Of a stretch of 64,000 nucleotides of DNA, positions 27,943 through 35,735 are shown one piece after another. Below the pieces are notes generated by a model. That model saw only the letters and a program-made list of their open reading frames with translations. It was not told the DNA's origin and ran no database searches. Origin of the DNA: Pseudonocardia kunmingensis. GTDB lineage: Bacteria; Actinomycetota; Actinomycetes; Mycobacteriales; Pseudonocardiaceae. The stretch spans positions 434,001 to 498,000 of the forward strand of contig NZ_VFPA01000006.1 of NCBI RefSeq assembly GCF_006716445.1, in the 5' to 3' direction. Numbering within the stretch: position 1 is the stretch's first letter; every line of letters starts with the position of its first letter. The translations under genes were made by a program, and so were the position numbers.

Positions 27943-28755
27943 GTGGACACACCCTTCCCGCCCCGGCCGGTGGTCGGCATCCTGCACCCGGGGGCGATGG
28001 GCGCCGCCCTCGGCTCGGCGCTCAAGGCCAGGGCGGGTGCGGTGGTCTGGGCCGACGCCGGTCGCAGCCACGCCACGGCCAAGCGCGCCGAGCTCGCCGA
28101 CCTCGTCGCCGTACCCGACGTCGCGGAGCTGGCCCGCCGCGCGCACGTGATCGTCTCGATCTGCCCGCCGCACGCGGCCGCGGCCGTCGCGCAGGAGGTC
28201 GCGGTCGCCGTGGCGGACCGCCCCGATCCGCCCCTGTACGTCGACGCCAACGCGGTCGCCCCGGCGACGGTGCGGGAGATCGGCGCGCTGCTGGGCGCCG
28301 AACGGGTGGTGGACGGCGCCGTCATCGGCCCTCCCGCCTGGGAGCCGGGCCGCACGGTGCTGTGGCTCTCGGGGGCGGCCGCCCCGGCCGTCGCCGACCT
28401 CTTCGCCGGCACCCCGTTCACGGCGCGGGTGCTCGGGACCGAGCTCGGCGCGGCCAGTGCCCTGAAGGCGTGCTACGCCGTGCAGACCAAGGCCCTGCCG
28501 GCGGTCTGGGCGGTGCTCGCGGCGGCCGCCGACGCCTACGGCGTGCAGGACGCGCTGCGTGAGCAGCTGACCGGTGACGGCGTGGACCTGGACGCCCACC
28601 TCGACGCGCTGCACGCGCGTGCCGGCGCGAAGGCGTGGCGGTGGGCCGGGGAGATGGACGAGGCCGCGGCCGCGCTGGCGGCCGTCGACGTGCCCGACGG
28701 GGTCTCGCGCGCCGCCGCCGAGGTGTACCGCCGGATGGCCGAGCGCCCGCACTGA
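27943..28755 (+). CDS. NAD(P)-binding DUF1932 dehydrogenase-like protein
   Basis: A 270-residue protein with an N-terminal Rossmann fold (VVGILHPGAMGAALGSAL, a 6-phosphogluconate/hydroxyisobutyrate dehydrogenase-type loop) and a C-terminal helical DUF1932 domain (LGAASALKACYAVQTKALPA). The V-D-A-N-A-V-A-P strand after ICPPHAA also fits the family. It should oxidise or reduce a beta-hydroxy acid, but the substrate is unknown. The GTG lies six bases after GATGAT. A 12-bp-arm hairpin follows the gene. Confidence 0.8.
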   Translation: MDTPFPPRPVVGILHPGAMGAALGSALKARAGAVVWADAGRSHATAKRAELADLVAVPDVAELARRAHVIVSICPPHAAAAVAQEVAVAVADRPDPPLYVDANAVAPATVREIGALLGAERVVDGAVIGPPAWEPGRTVLWLSGAAAPAVADLFAGTPFTARVLGTELGAASALKACYAVQTKALPAVWAVLAAAADAYGVQDALREQLTGDGVDLDAHLDALHARAGAKAWRWAGEMDEAAAALAAVDVPDGVSRAAAEVYRRMAERPH

Positions 28756-28771
28756 GCCGCGTCGGAACGCG

Positions 28772-28811
28772 GACCGCCGCCGCACCGAGGGGGAGGGAAG
28801 CGGCGGCGGTC
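28772..28811. terminator. Hairpin with 12-bp perfect arms
   Basis: GACCGCCGCCGC (28772-28783) pairs with GCGGCGGCGGTC (28800-28811). It lies 17 bases past the DUF1932 gene, before the convergent small secreted-protein gene, and probably ends the rightward transcript. Confidence 0.65.
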
Positions 28812-28850
28812 TGCACGAGGCCTGCGGCCCCGAGTCGGAGCCCCTCCGGC

Positions 28851-28880
28851 GCACCGCGGAGCCCTGCGGCTCCACGGTGC
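28851..28880. terminator. Hairpin at the end of the small secreted-protein gene
   Basis: GCACCGCGGAGCC (28851-28863) and GGCTCCACGGTGC (28868-28880) pair at 12 of 13 positions around a 4-nt loop. The position, 21 bases past the minus-strand stop at 28901, fits a terminator for that gene. Confidence 0.55.
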
Positions 28881-28900
28881 GGGTGGGTGAGGGAGGGCGA

Positions 28901-29080
28901 TCAGTCGTCGCCGAAGTCGTCCGAGCCCTCGCCGCCGTGGCTGCTGGACCAGCCGCGGTTGCCGGGAGCGCTGTTGGATTCCGAGCCGGAGTCGGCCGCC
29001 GCTGACGGCGCGAGGACCGCCAGCACCGTGCCCACGACCGCGCTGACCAGCACTGTTGCCACCACGGGCTTGCGTCGCAT
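28901..29080 (-). CDS. Small secreted protein
   Basis: A 59-residue protein. Residues 1-27 form a clear Sec signal peptide (MRRKP, a hydrophobic run VVATVLVSAVVGTVLAVLAP, then SAAADS). The mature part is only about 32 residues, rich in Ser, Gly, Asn and Asp, and ends GSDDFGDD. No domain is recognised. The ATG at 29080 starts the basic end of the signal peptide and follows CAAGCT by six bases. An acidic, disordered cell-surface or extracellular peptide is all that can be said. Confidence 0.6.
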   Translation of the reverse strand: MRRKPVVATVLVSAVVGTVLAVLAPSAAADSGSESNSAPGNRGWSSSHGGEGSDDFGDD

Positions 29081-29243
29081 GCGCACAGCTTGGCGCGTCG
29101 GGCCCGGTCCGTCGCCGCCGTCGCCCACATGCCACCTGAAGGTGTCACTCGAGGTGCGAGAACGGGTGAGGTCGATGCGGAGCGTGTCGGCACCCGTCGC
29201 CCGGGACGGGGGTGGGGCCCCGGTCCGGTCGACGCCCCGCGCC

Positions 29244-30455
29244 TCAGGCGACCAGGGCCACCACGGTGTTGTCGGCCGCCTCGAGGCGGTGCGGGCCGGG
29301 CCGGGCGGGGAAGGCCTGGTGGGCTCCGAGGACCACGCGACGGCGGCCGTCGGGGTCGACGAGGTAGGTGCCGCCGCCGTCGACGACCACCAGCTCGTCC
29401 CCGACGCGCAGCAGCACCGGCGCGTCGCGGCCGGCGCTGATCGCGATCCGGCCCGCGGTGAGCGCGGCCAGCACGCCGTCGGGGGCGTCGGTGCCGGCGG
29501 GGACCTGCACCCACGTGGTGGGGGCGCCGAGCGGGCGCCCGTGCACGGGGGTGTGGTAGTCGCTGCCGCCCAGCGGGAGCACGGTCGGGTCCCAGGCGAG
29601 CCACCAGGCGAGCGGGCCGCCCCAGCGGCGGTCCAGCCACGTCCAGTGCCACAGCTCGGCGAACCGCGGGCGGCGGCGCATGGGCAGCCGCCAGGCGCAG
29701 TCGGCCGCGAGCGGGTGGTTGATCGAGAGCAGCCCCCCGCGCTCCTCGGTCTCGGCGAGCCAGTGGTCGGCGGGGCGGCGGAAGTCGATCCAGCCGATGT
29801 CGCCGAACGCGTTCGCGTGGCCGGTGTCGCGGGTGACCTCCTGGCCGGGCACCAGCAGCACCCCGGCGCGCCGGCCCGCGCCGGGCAGCTCGCGGTGGTG
29901 GCTGACGGTGTTGTGGTCGGTGACCGCGAGGAAGTCCAGCCCGCCCGCGGCGGCGAGCGCGGCGAGCTCGTCGACGGTCAGCGCGCCGTCGGAGTGCACG
30001 CTGTGGCTGTGCAGGTCGCCCGCGAGCCAGGCCTGCCCGGGTTCGGCGGGCAGCTGACGGCGCGGGCGGCGCTCCGGCACCGGTGGGGGAGCGAGCGACG
30101 GGGGATCCGGCGCCGGCACGGCCTCCACCCGCACCTCGAAGGGCGCCCCGTCGCGCGGCACGCGGTGCAGCCCCAGGCAGACGTGCCAGACGCCCGGCTC
30201 CACCGGGCCGGGCAGGTAGCCGGGGGTGGCGAACTCCGCGCCGATCGTGAAGTGCTCGCGTGCCCCACCGGACCAGCCGCGGAAGCCGGACGGGCCGAAG
30301 CAGCCCAGGTCGAGCACCGCGGAGCTGCGGTCGTGGTCCAGCGCCACGGTGATCGCGTCGGTGCCGGGTGGCACCTCGACCGGCAGCAGCCGGTAGAAGT
30401 CCTCGGCCCGGTCCTCGAGGGTCCAACGGCCGCGGTGGGCGGCGAGCGGCGCCAC
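29244..30455 (-). CDS. PHP-domain metallohydrolase, CehA/McbA type
   Basis: A 403-residue protein. The N-terminal ~130 residues form a beta-rich domain; the PHP phosphoesterase domain follows with GDLHSHSVHSDG (first metal motif), DFLAVTDHNTVSHH, VPGQEVTRDTGHANAFG, LLSINHPLAA and LGGSDYHTP. Such proteins hydrolyse phosphoesters or, in CehA, carbamate esters. It begins three bases after the ABC transporter ATPase ends, so it is the last gene of that operon and probably processes the imported compound, for example a phosphodiester or phosphosugar. It appears to be cytoplasmic. Confidence 0.82.
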   Translation of the reverse strand: MAPLAAHRGRWTLEDRAEDFYRLLPVEVPPGTDAITVALDHDRSSAVLDLGCFGPSGFRGWSGGAREHFTIGAEFATPGYLPGPVEPGVWHVCLGLHRVPRDGAPFEVRVEAVPAPDPPSLAPPPVPERRPRRQLPAEPGQAWLAGDLHSHSVHSDGALTVDELAALAAAGGLDFLAVTDHNTVSHHRELPGAGRRAGVLLVPGQEVTRDTGHANAFGDIGWIDFRRPADHWLAETEERGGLLSINHPLAADCAWRLPMRRRPRFAELWHWTWLDRRWGGPLAWWLAWDPTVLPLGGSDYHTPVHGRPLGAPTTWVQVPAGTDAPDGVLAALTAGRIAISAGRDAPVLLRVGDELVVVDGGGTYLVDPDGRRRVVLGAHQAFPARPGPHRLEAADNTVVALVA

Positions 30456-30458
30456 GGC

Positions 30459-31580
30459 TCAGGACCCGGACCGGGCGAGTGCGGGGTCGGCGGGCGCGGG
30501 GCGCTCGCTGCCCACGAGCTCGCCGTCGTCGGCGCGGTAGAGCAGCACGCGCTGCGGCGCGGCCACCGCCCAGCCGCGGGTGCCGGGCGCGGGCTCCTCG
30601 CCCTCGGGCACCGTGACCTGCACGGTGTGCTCGCCCACGTCGAGCGACACCAGCGACCCGACGCCCATGTTCTCGACGATCACCACGGTGCCGGCCAGCC
30701 CGCCGGTCGTCCCGGCGGGGGAGAAGGTCATGTACTCCGGGCGCGCGGCGTAGACCACCTGCTCCCCGTCCCGCACGTGCCCGCGGGCCGAATCCGGCAG
30801 CGGCGCCGCGGTGCCGGCGACCCGCACCACGTCCCGCTCGACGACGCCGGGGAGCAGGTTCATCGGCGTGGAGCCGATGAAGCCCGCGACGAACGTGCTG
30901 GCGGGGCGCTGGAACACCTCCTGGGGTGTGCCGATCTGGCGGATCCGCCCGGCGTCCATCACCGCCATGCGGTCGCTCATCGCGAGCGCCTCGGCCTGGT
31001 CGTGGGTGACGAACACGGTGGTGACGCCCAGGTCGCGCTGCAGGCGCTTGAGGAAGGTGCGCGCCTCCAGCCGCAGCCGCGCGTCCAGGTTGGACAGCGG
31101 CTCGTCGAACAGGAAGGCCTGCGGGTGCGCCACCACCGCGCGGGCGAGCGCCGCGCGCTGCTGCTGGCCGCCCGACAGCTGCCCGGGCCGCCGCTCGAGC
31201 AGGTGTCCGAGGCTGAGCCCCTCGGCCGTGCGCGCGGCCCGGTCCTGCCGCTCGGTCCGGCCGACCTTCTTGATCCGCAGCGGGTAGGCGATGTTGTCCT
31301 GCACGGACATGTGGGGGAACAGGGCGTAGTCCTGGAACACCATCGCGACGTCGCGCGCGCCCGGCGCGAGCCCGGTGACGTCGCGCCCGCCGATCCGGAC
31401 GCTCCCCGACGTCGCCGTCTCCAGTCCGGCGATGGTGCGCAGCAGGGTGGTCTTGCCGCAGCCGGACGGGCCGAGCAGGGCGAAGAACTCGCCGTCGCGG
31501 ATGGTCAGGTCGAGGCGGTCGACGGCGTGCACGCCCCCGGGGTAGGTCTTGACCAGCGACTCCAGCTGGATGTCGGCCAT
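30459..31580 (-). CDS. ABC transporter ATPase, UgpC/MsmK (sugar importer) family
   Basis: A 373-residue ATPase of the carbohydrate importer class. GPSGCGKTT, the Q-loop VFQDYALFPHM, LSGGQQQRAALARA, FLFDEPLSNLDA and VFVTHDQAEA are in order, followed by a C-terminal regulatory OB domain (YAARPEYMTF, MGVGSLVSLDVG). The start shares one base with the upstream permease stop. It drives uptake by the two permeases and the lipoprotein encoded just upstream. A UgpC-like glycerol-3-phosphate or related importer is possible, given the phosphoesterase partner. Confidence 0.93.
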   Translation of the reverse strand: MADIQLESLVKTYPGGVHAVDRLDLTIRDGEFFALLGPSGCGKTTLLRTIAGLETATSGSVRIGGRDVTGLAPGARDVAMVFQDYALFPHMSVQDNIAYPLRIKKVGRTERQDRAARTAEGLSLGHLLERRPGQLSGGQQQRAALARAVVAHPQAFLFDEPLSNLDARLRLEARTFLKRLQRDLGVTTVFVTHDQAEALAMSDRMAVMDAGRIRQIGTPQEVFQRPASTFVAGFIGSTPMNLLPGVVERDVVRVAGTAAPLPDSARGHVRDGEQVVYAARPEYMTFSPAGTTGGLAGTVVIVENMGVGSLVSLDVGEHTVQVTVPEGEEPAPGTRGWAVAAPQRVLLYRADDGELVGSERPAPADPALARSGS

Positions 31581-32401
31581 CAGCGCTTGATCCCTCCGTG
31601 GAAGCGGAACCCGTAGCGCCGGTTGACGAAAACGTACATGGCGACGACCGGGATCGAGTAGAGCAGCGAGAACGCCGAGATCAGGCCCAGGTTCGCCTGC
31701 CCGCCCTCGGTGTAGAAGGTGTAGAGCACGACCGCCGCGGGCGCCTTCTCCGGGCTGCGCAGCAGGATGAACGGGGTGAGGAAGTTGCCCCAGACGTTCA
31801 CGATCGCCCACACCGCGATCGTCGCGATCCCGGGGCGCACCGTGGGCAGCACGACGTCGCGCAGGATCTGCAGCGGCCCGGCCCCGAACACCCGCGCGGA
31901 CTCCTCGTAGGAGCGCGGGGTGGCGTCCATGAAGTCCTTGAGGATGAAGATCGCGGCCGGGAGCAGGCCGCCGGAGAGCACGAGCACCACGCCGAGCTGC
32001 GAGTCGATCAGGTTCAGCTCGAACATCAGCAGGAAGATCGGCACCATGGCCGCGGTGCCCGTGACGATCGAGGACAGCAGCAGCAGGACGTAGAGCAGCG
32101 CGTCCCGGCCCGGGATCGACACCCGCGACAGCGCGTACGCCGCGAGCGCCCCGAGCACGGTGACCAGCACCATGCTGCCCACCGACAGCAGGATCGAGTT
32201 GCCCAGCGAGGTGAGCGCGTAGGGGTTCTCGAGCAGGCCGGTGAAGTTCTGCCACGTCCAGTCCGGCAGCGACGTCGTCAGCGTCGGGGCGGTGTCGAAC
32301 GGTGCCGACAGCAGCCACAGCACCGGCACCGCCATGAACGCCGTGATCAGGGCGATCACCACGTAGAAGCCGATCCTCCCGACCCACTGCCGCCCCGTCA
32401 C
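31580..32401 (-). CDS. ABC sugar-type permease, MalG/UgpE-like
   Basis: A 273-residue six-helix permease. The EAA loop contacting the ATPase is ESARVFGAGPLQILRDVVLPTVRPGIAT. The N-terminal helix is VVIALITAFMAVPVLWLLSA and the C-terminus ends FVNRRYGFRFHGGIKR, typical of MalG/UgpE. The GTG at 32401 overlaps the first permease by four bases. It forms the membrane channel with the other permease. Confidence 0.92.
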   Translation of the reverse strand: MTGRQWVGRIGFYVVIALITAFMAVPVLWLLSAPFDTAPTLTTSLPDWTWQNFTGLLENPYALTSLGNSILLSVGSMVLVTVLGALAAYALSRVSIPGRDALLYVLLLLSSIVTGTAAMVPIFLLMFELNLIDSQLGVVLVLSGGLLPAAIFILKDFMDATPRSYEESARVFGAGPLQILRDVVLPTVRPGIATIAVWAIVNVWGNFLTPFILLRSPEKAPAAVVLYTFYTEGGQANLGLISAFSLLYSIPVVAMYVFVNRRYGFRFHGGIKR

Positions 32402-33318
32402 GGCCGGCGCTCCCGCAGCAGCCGCAGGTAGACCACGGCGATCACCAGGTTGATCAGCAGCATCAGCAGCGAGATCGCGCTGCCGAAGCCGAGCTGGCCG
32501 TCGAAGATCGCCACCTGGTAGACGAACACCGGCAGGATCTCCGAGCGGCCGTCCGGCCCGCCCGCCGTGATCAGGTACGGGGCGAAGTCGTTGAACGTCC
32601 AGAGGCTGATCAGCAGCAGGTTGGTGAGCACGTGCCCGCGGATGTGCGGGAACACGACGTCGCGCAGCTGCTGCCACCCCGACGCGCCGACCATCCGCGC
32701 GGTCTCCAGCTGCGAGGGCGGCACGGCGTTCAGCGCCGCACCGAAGAGCAGCATCGAGAACGCGGTGCCGCGCCACGTGTTGAACACGATGATCGACAGC
32801 ATCGGGTACTGCAGCAGCCAGCCGACGCCCGGCGTGCCGAGCAGGGCGTTGAGCGTGCCGGTGTCGCGGTCCAGCAGCGCGATCCACAGGAACGCCACCA
32901 CCGAGCCGGGCAGGATCCAGGCCAGCATCACCAGCGACTCGACCACGGTGCGGACCACCCGCGGGGCGCTGCGCAGCATCCAGGCCAGCGCGAAGCCGAG
33001 CACGCACTGCCCGATGACGGCGGACCCGAGCACGTAGAGCAGCGTGAGCCAGAGTGAGTCGAGGAAATCCGGGTCCGACAGCGCGCGGGTGTAGTTGTCC
33101 AGCCCGACGACCTCCGGGCGGGCCGCGGCCGTCCCGGTGAGCCGGTAGTTCGTCAGGCCGAGGTAGAGCGTCCAGAGCGCGGGGTAGACGAGGAAGACCG
33201 CCACGAGCGCGAGCGCAGGCACGACGAACGCCGTGGCCCGGGCCCTGCCCAGGCCGGCCGCATCCGTGGCGACGGGGCCGCGGCGCGCCTCAGCCGGTGG
33301 TGATGTCGTCAGCGCCAC
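32398..33318 (-). CDS. ABC sugar-type permease, MalF/UgpA-like
   Basis: A 306-residue six-helix permease. FVVPALALVAVFLVYPALWT is the first helix, and ETARMVGASGWQQLRDVVFPHIRGH the EAA coupling loop. I prefer the GTG at 33318 to 33327 because GGAGG then lies eight bases upstream. It overlaps the binding-protein gene by 29 bases, so translation is coupled. It pairs with the next permease. Confidence 0.9.
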   Translation of the reverse strand: MALTTSPPAEARRGPVATDAAGLGRARATAFVVPALALVAVFLVYPALWTLYLGLTNYRLTGTAAARPEVVGLDNYTRALSDPDFLDSLWLTLLYVLGSAVIGQCVLGFALAWMLRSAPRVVRTVVESLVMLAWILPGSVVAFLWIALLDRDTGTLNALLGTPGVGWLLQYPMLSIIVFNTWRGTAFSMLLFGAALNAVPPSQLETARMVGASGWQQLRDVVFPHIRGHVLTNLLLISLWTFNDFAPYLITAGGPDGRSEILPVFVYQVAIFDGQLGFGSAISLLMLLINLVIAVVYLRLLRERRP

Positions 33319-34717
33319 CCAGCACACCCTCCAGCGCGGTCCGGTAGTCCTGCGCCGCCTGCTCCGGCGGCGTGCCGGACACGACGGCGGCTGTTGCCTC
33401 CTGCAGCGCCTGCGACACCTGCGGGTATACGGCGAGGCCGGGCCGGTAGCCGGTGAGCGGGAGCACCTGCTCGGCCACGAAGCTCAGCATCGGGTCGCCT
33501 CCCAGCGCCTCGGCGTTGACGTCCTCGCGCTGGGTGATGCGTGCGGAGTCGCCGAGCCGGGCGCGCACGGCGTCCGCCGAGTTCATGAAGGCGAGCAGCT
33601 CCCAGGCCTGCTGCGGGTAGCGGGTGTTCGGGTTGATCGCGTTCATGCTGCCGCCGGACATCGAGACGAAGTCCTGGCCGTTCACGCCGGCGCCCGGGCC
33701 CTGGGCGGGGATCTTGGCGTAGCCCACGACCTCGTCGCGGTTCGCCATCGGGGCGATCCCGACCTCGGGGTGGACGACCGAGCGCCAGAAGTAGTCGCTC
33801 TCGAACAGCATGCCGATGCGGCCCGCGGCGAACTCCTGGAAGCTCTTGTCGCGGCCCTGCGCCTCCTGCTGCAGCAGCGGGTCACCCAGCCCGCCGCCGT
33901 AGACGGCCTGGTAGAAGCCGAGCACGTCGCGGATCGCGGCGGTGTCGCCCTGCCAGCCGTCCTCGCCGTGCAGCGGCGCGCCCGCGCCGGCCAGCAGCGG
34001 GAGCACGCCCTGCATCGTCGTGGCCTCGCCCATCGCGGTGCCCGCGTTGAGCTGGATCGCGTCCACGTCCGGCAGCTGCGCCAGCGCGCGCCCGGCGTCG
34101 AGGATCTCCTGCCAGCTCGTCGGCTGCCACTCCGTCGGCAGCCCGGCCCGGGCGAAGAGCTCCTTGTTGTAGAAGATCACGCGTCCGTCGGAGCCGTCCG
34201 GGATGCCGTAGCGCTGCCCGTCGAACGAGGCGAGCTGCTCGACCGCGTCCGGGATCTGCGCCCAGCCGTCCCACTCGGCAGCGGCCGGGCCGACCACCTC
34301 CTCGAGCGGGCGGATGTAGCCGGCCTGCGCGAACTCGCCGACCCAGATGCCGTCCAGGGCCACGATGTCGGCGCCGGCGCCCGAGCGCATGTCGAGCGAC
34401 TGGCGCGTCTTGTACTGCTCGTCGTCGACGCCCGAGGGCGCGAAGGTCACCGTGGCCTGCACGCCGTCCGCGGCCATCTTCTCGGTGAACCGCGGGATCA
34501 CGTGGTTCACGATCCAGTCGGCGTCACGGGCGTTCTTGCCGCCCTGGGCGGAGTTGCCGGCGATCGTGAGTGTGATCGTCTCGGCGTCCGCGTTGCGCTG
34601 CGGATCGGCCGGGGCGGTGTCGCCGCCCATCGACCCGCCGTCGGCGCAGCCGGCGAGCGCGACCGCGGTGACCGCGCCGAGCGCCAGGAGCGAGCGGGTC
34701 GTTCTGCTGGGTGCCAT
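33290..34717 (-). CDS. ABC transporter sugar-type substrate-binding lipoprotein
   Basis: A 475-residue extracellular binding protein. The signal peptide ends in a lipobox (ALAGC). The body is a family 1 solute-binding protein: VIFYNKELFARAGLPTEWQPTSWQEI, YGIPDGSDGR, FAAGRIGMLFESDY and the C-terminal AWELLAFMNSADAV are typical. It catches the substrate outside the cell and hands it to the permeases. The ATG at 34717 has GAGGA seven bases before it. It leads the operon; a GntR regulator gene lies upstream on the same strand. Confidence 0.92.
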   Translation of the reverse strand: MAPSRTTRSLLALGAVTAVALAGCADGGSMGGDTAPADPQRNADAETITLTIAGNSAQGGKNARDADWIVNHVIPRFTEKMAADGVQATVTFAPSGVDDEQYKTRQSLDMRSGAGADIVALDGIWVGEFAQAGYIRPLEEVVGPAAAEWDGWAQIPDAVEQLASFDGQRYGIPDGSDGRVIFYNKELFARAGLPTEWQPTSWQEILDAGRALAQLPDVDAIQLNAGTAMGEATTMQGVLPLLAGAGAPLHGEDGWQGDTAAIRDVLGFYQAVYGGGLGDPLLQQEAQGRDKSFQEFAAGRIGMLFESDYFWRSVVHPEVGIAPMANRDEVVGYAKIPAQGPGAGVNGQDFVSMSGGSMNAINPNTRYPQQAWELLAFMNSADAVRARLGDSARITQREDVNAEALGGDPMLSFVAEQVLPLTGYRPGLAVYPQVSQALQEATAAVVSGTPPEQAAQDYRTALEGVLGGADDITTG

Positions 34718-34772
34718 CGATGCGTCCTCGCTGACGACGGATAGTGACCGTCCGTGATCCTGGAGCATGTCA

Positions 34773-34784
34773 GGACGTCTGTCC
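34773..34784. promoter_or_regulatory. Small palindrome in the leader of the ABC transporter operon
   Basis: GGACGTCTGTCC is a GGAC-N4-GTCC inverted repeat about 56 bases before the binding-protein start. It may be a site for the GntR regulator encoded upstream, but it does not clearly match the palindrome before gntR. Confidence 0.25.
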
Positions 34785-34831
34785 ATGCTTATGGCCTCCG
34801 CCTGCGCTCCGGCGTGCTCGCGGGCCCTCCA

Positions 34832-34905
34832 GACGCCGCCCCGCTCCTCCGGTGCTCGGTCGCTCGTTCCTCGCTCCCTGCGCTCCTCCCCCGCGGGGCG
34901 GCGTC
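34832..34905. terminator. Long inverted repeat downstream of the gntR gene
   Basis: GACGCCGCCCCGC (34832-34844) and its exact complement (34893-34905) lie just past the gntR stop with a 48-nt loop. The rest of 34718-34919 holds no gene that I can support. Confidence 0.45.
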
Positions 34906-34919
34906 GGCCCGCGAGCCGG

Positions 34920-35660
34920 TCAACGGCCCGTCAGGTCGACCTCGAACGAGTAGCGCGAGGCCCGGTACAGGTGGTCGCCGAACTCCACGACCACGCCGCG
35001 CTCGTCGAAGGTGGTGCGCCGCATGGTGAGCAGCGGGGCGCCGCGGGTCTCGTCCAGCAGCTCGGCCTCCGCGGCGGTGGCCCGTCGCGCGCCGATGCTC
35101 TGGTTCGCCGTGGCGGGCGCGACGCCGGCCTCGCGCAGCACCTCGTAGAGCCCCCGCCGGGCCAGCACGTCGGGGTCCAGGGGGGCGATGTCGGCGCGCA
35201 GGTGGTTGCGCAGGATGGCCAGCGGCTCGCCGCGGGTGCGGCGCAGCCGCTCCAACGCGACGACGGGCGTGCCGTCGGCGACCTCGAGCGTGGACGCCAC
35301 CACCCCCGACGCCGGTTCGACGCGGTGCGCGAGGACGGTCGTGGTCGGCTCCTGGCCCGAGCGCGCCAGGTCGTCGAACAGGCTGGTGAGGCCGACGGGC
35401 CGGCGGACGCGAGCCCGCGCGACGTGCGTACCGACGCCGCGCTTGCGGACCAGGAGCCCCTTGTCGACCAGGTACTGGATGGCCTGGCGCATCGTCGGGC
35501 GCGAGAGCCCCAGCTCCTCGGCGAGCGCGATCTCGTTGTCCAGCCGCGAGCCGGGGGGCAGCGCGCCGGACTCGATGGCCTGCTCCAGCTGGCGGGCCAC
35601 CTGGTAGTACAGCGGCACCGGGCTGGCGCGGTCCACGAGGACCTGGGGGCGAGCGGGCAC
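34920..35660 (-). CDS. GntR-family regulator, HutC (UTRA) subfamily
   Basis: A 246-residue repressor. The winged helix is at residues ~12-80 (PLYYQVARQLEQAIESGALP, ELGLSRPTMRQAIQYL, GLLVRKRGVGTHVA). The UTRA effector domain (~95-240) has LERLRRTRGEPLAILRNHLRA and ends YRASRYSFEVDLTGR. It probably senses a sugar phosphate or the imported compound and controls the ABC transporter operon downstream. The GTG at 35660 has GGAGG seven bases before it. A TAGGT-N7-ACCTA palindrome lies just upstream, probably for autoregulation. Confidence 0.9.
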   Translation of the reverse strand: MPARPQVLVDRASPVPLYYQVARQLEQAIESGALPPGSRLDNEIALAEELGLSRPTMRQAIQYLVDKGLLVRKRGVGTHVARARVRRPVGLTSLFDDLARSGQEPTTTVLAHRVEPASGVVASTLEVADGTPVVALERLRRTRGEPLAILRNHLRADIAPLDPDVLARRGLYEVLREAGVAPATANQSIGARRATAAEAELLDETRGAPLLTMRRTTFDERGVVVEFGDHLYRASRYSFEVDLTGR

Positions 35661-35677
35661 CCGGTCACCTCCTGCCG

Positions 35678-35694
35678 TAGGTCTGGACAACCTA
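35678..35694. promoter_or_regulatory. TAGGT-N7-ACCTA palindrome upstream of gntR
   Basis: The dyad lies 18-34 bases before the gntR start codon. The inverted half-sites and distance fit an operator bound by the GntR protein itself. Confidence 0.5.
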
Positions 35695-35735
35695 ACGATC
35701 GGCCGGAGGGACGACAACGACCCGCCCCGGCGTCG

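Noticed and set aside
28635..31616. A 993-codon open frame on the plus strand
   Set aside because: It crosses four convincing genes on both strands and encodes no known domain.
34767..34919. A coding start on the plus strand between the transporter and gntR genes
   Set aside because: The frame continues antisense through gntR and the TRAP genes and has no conserved features.
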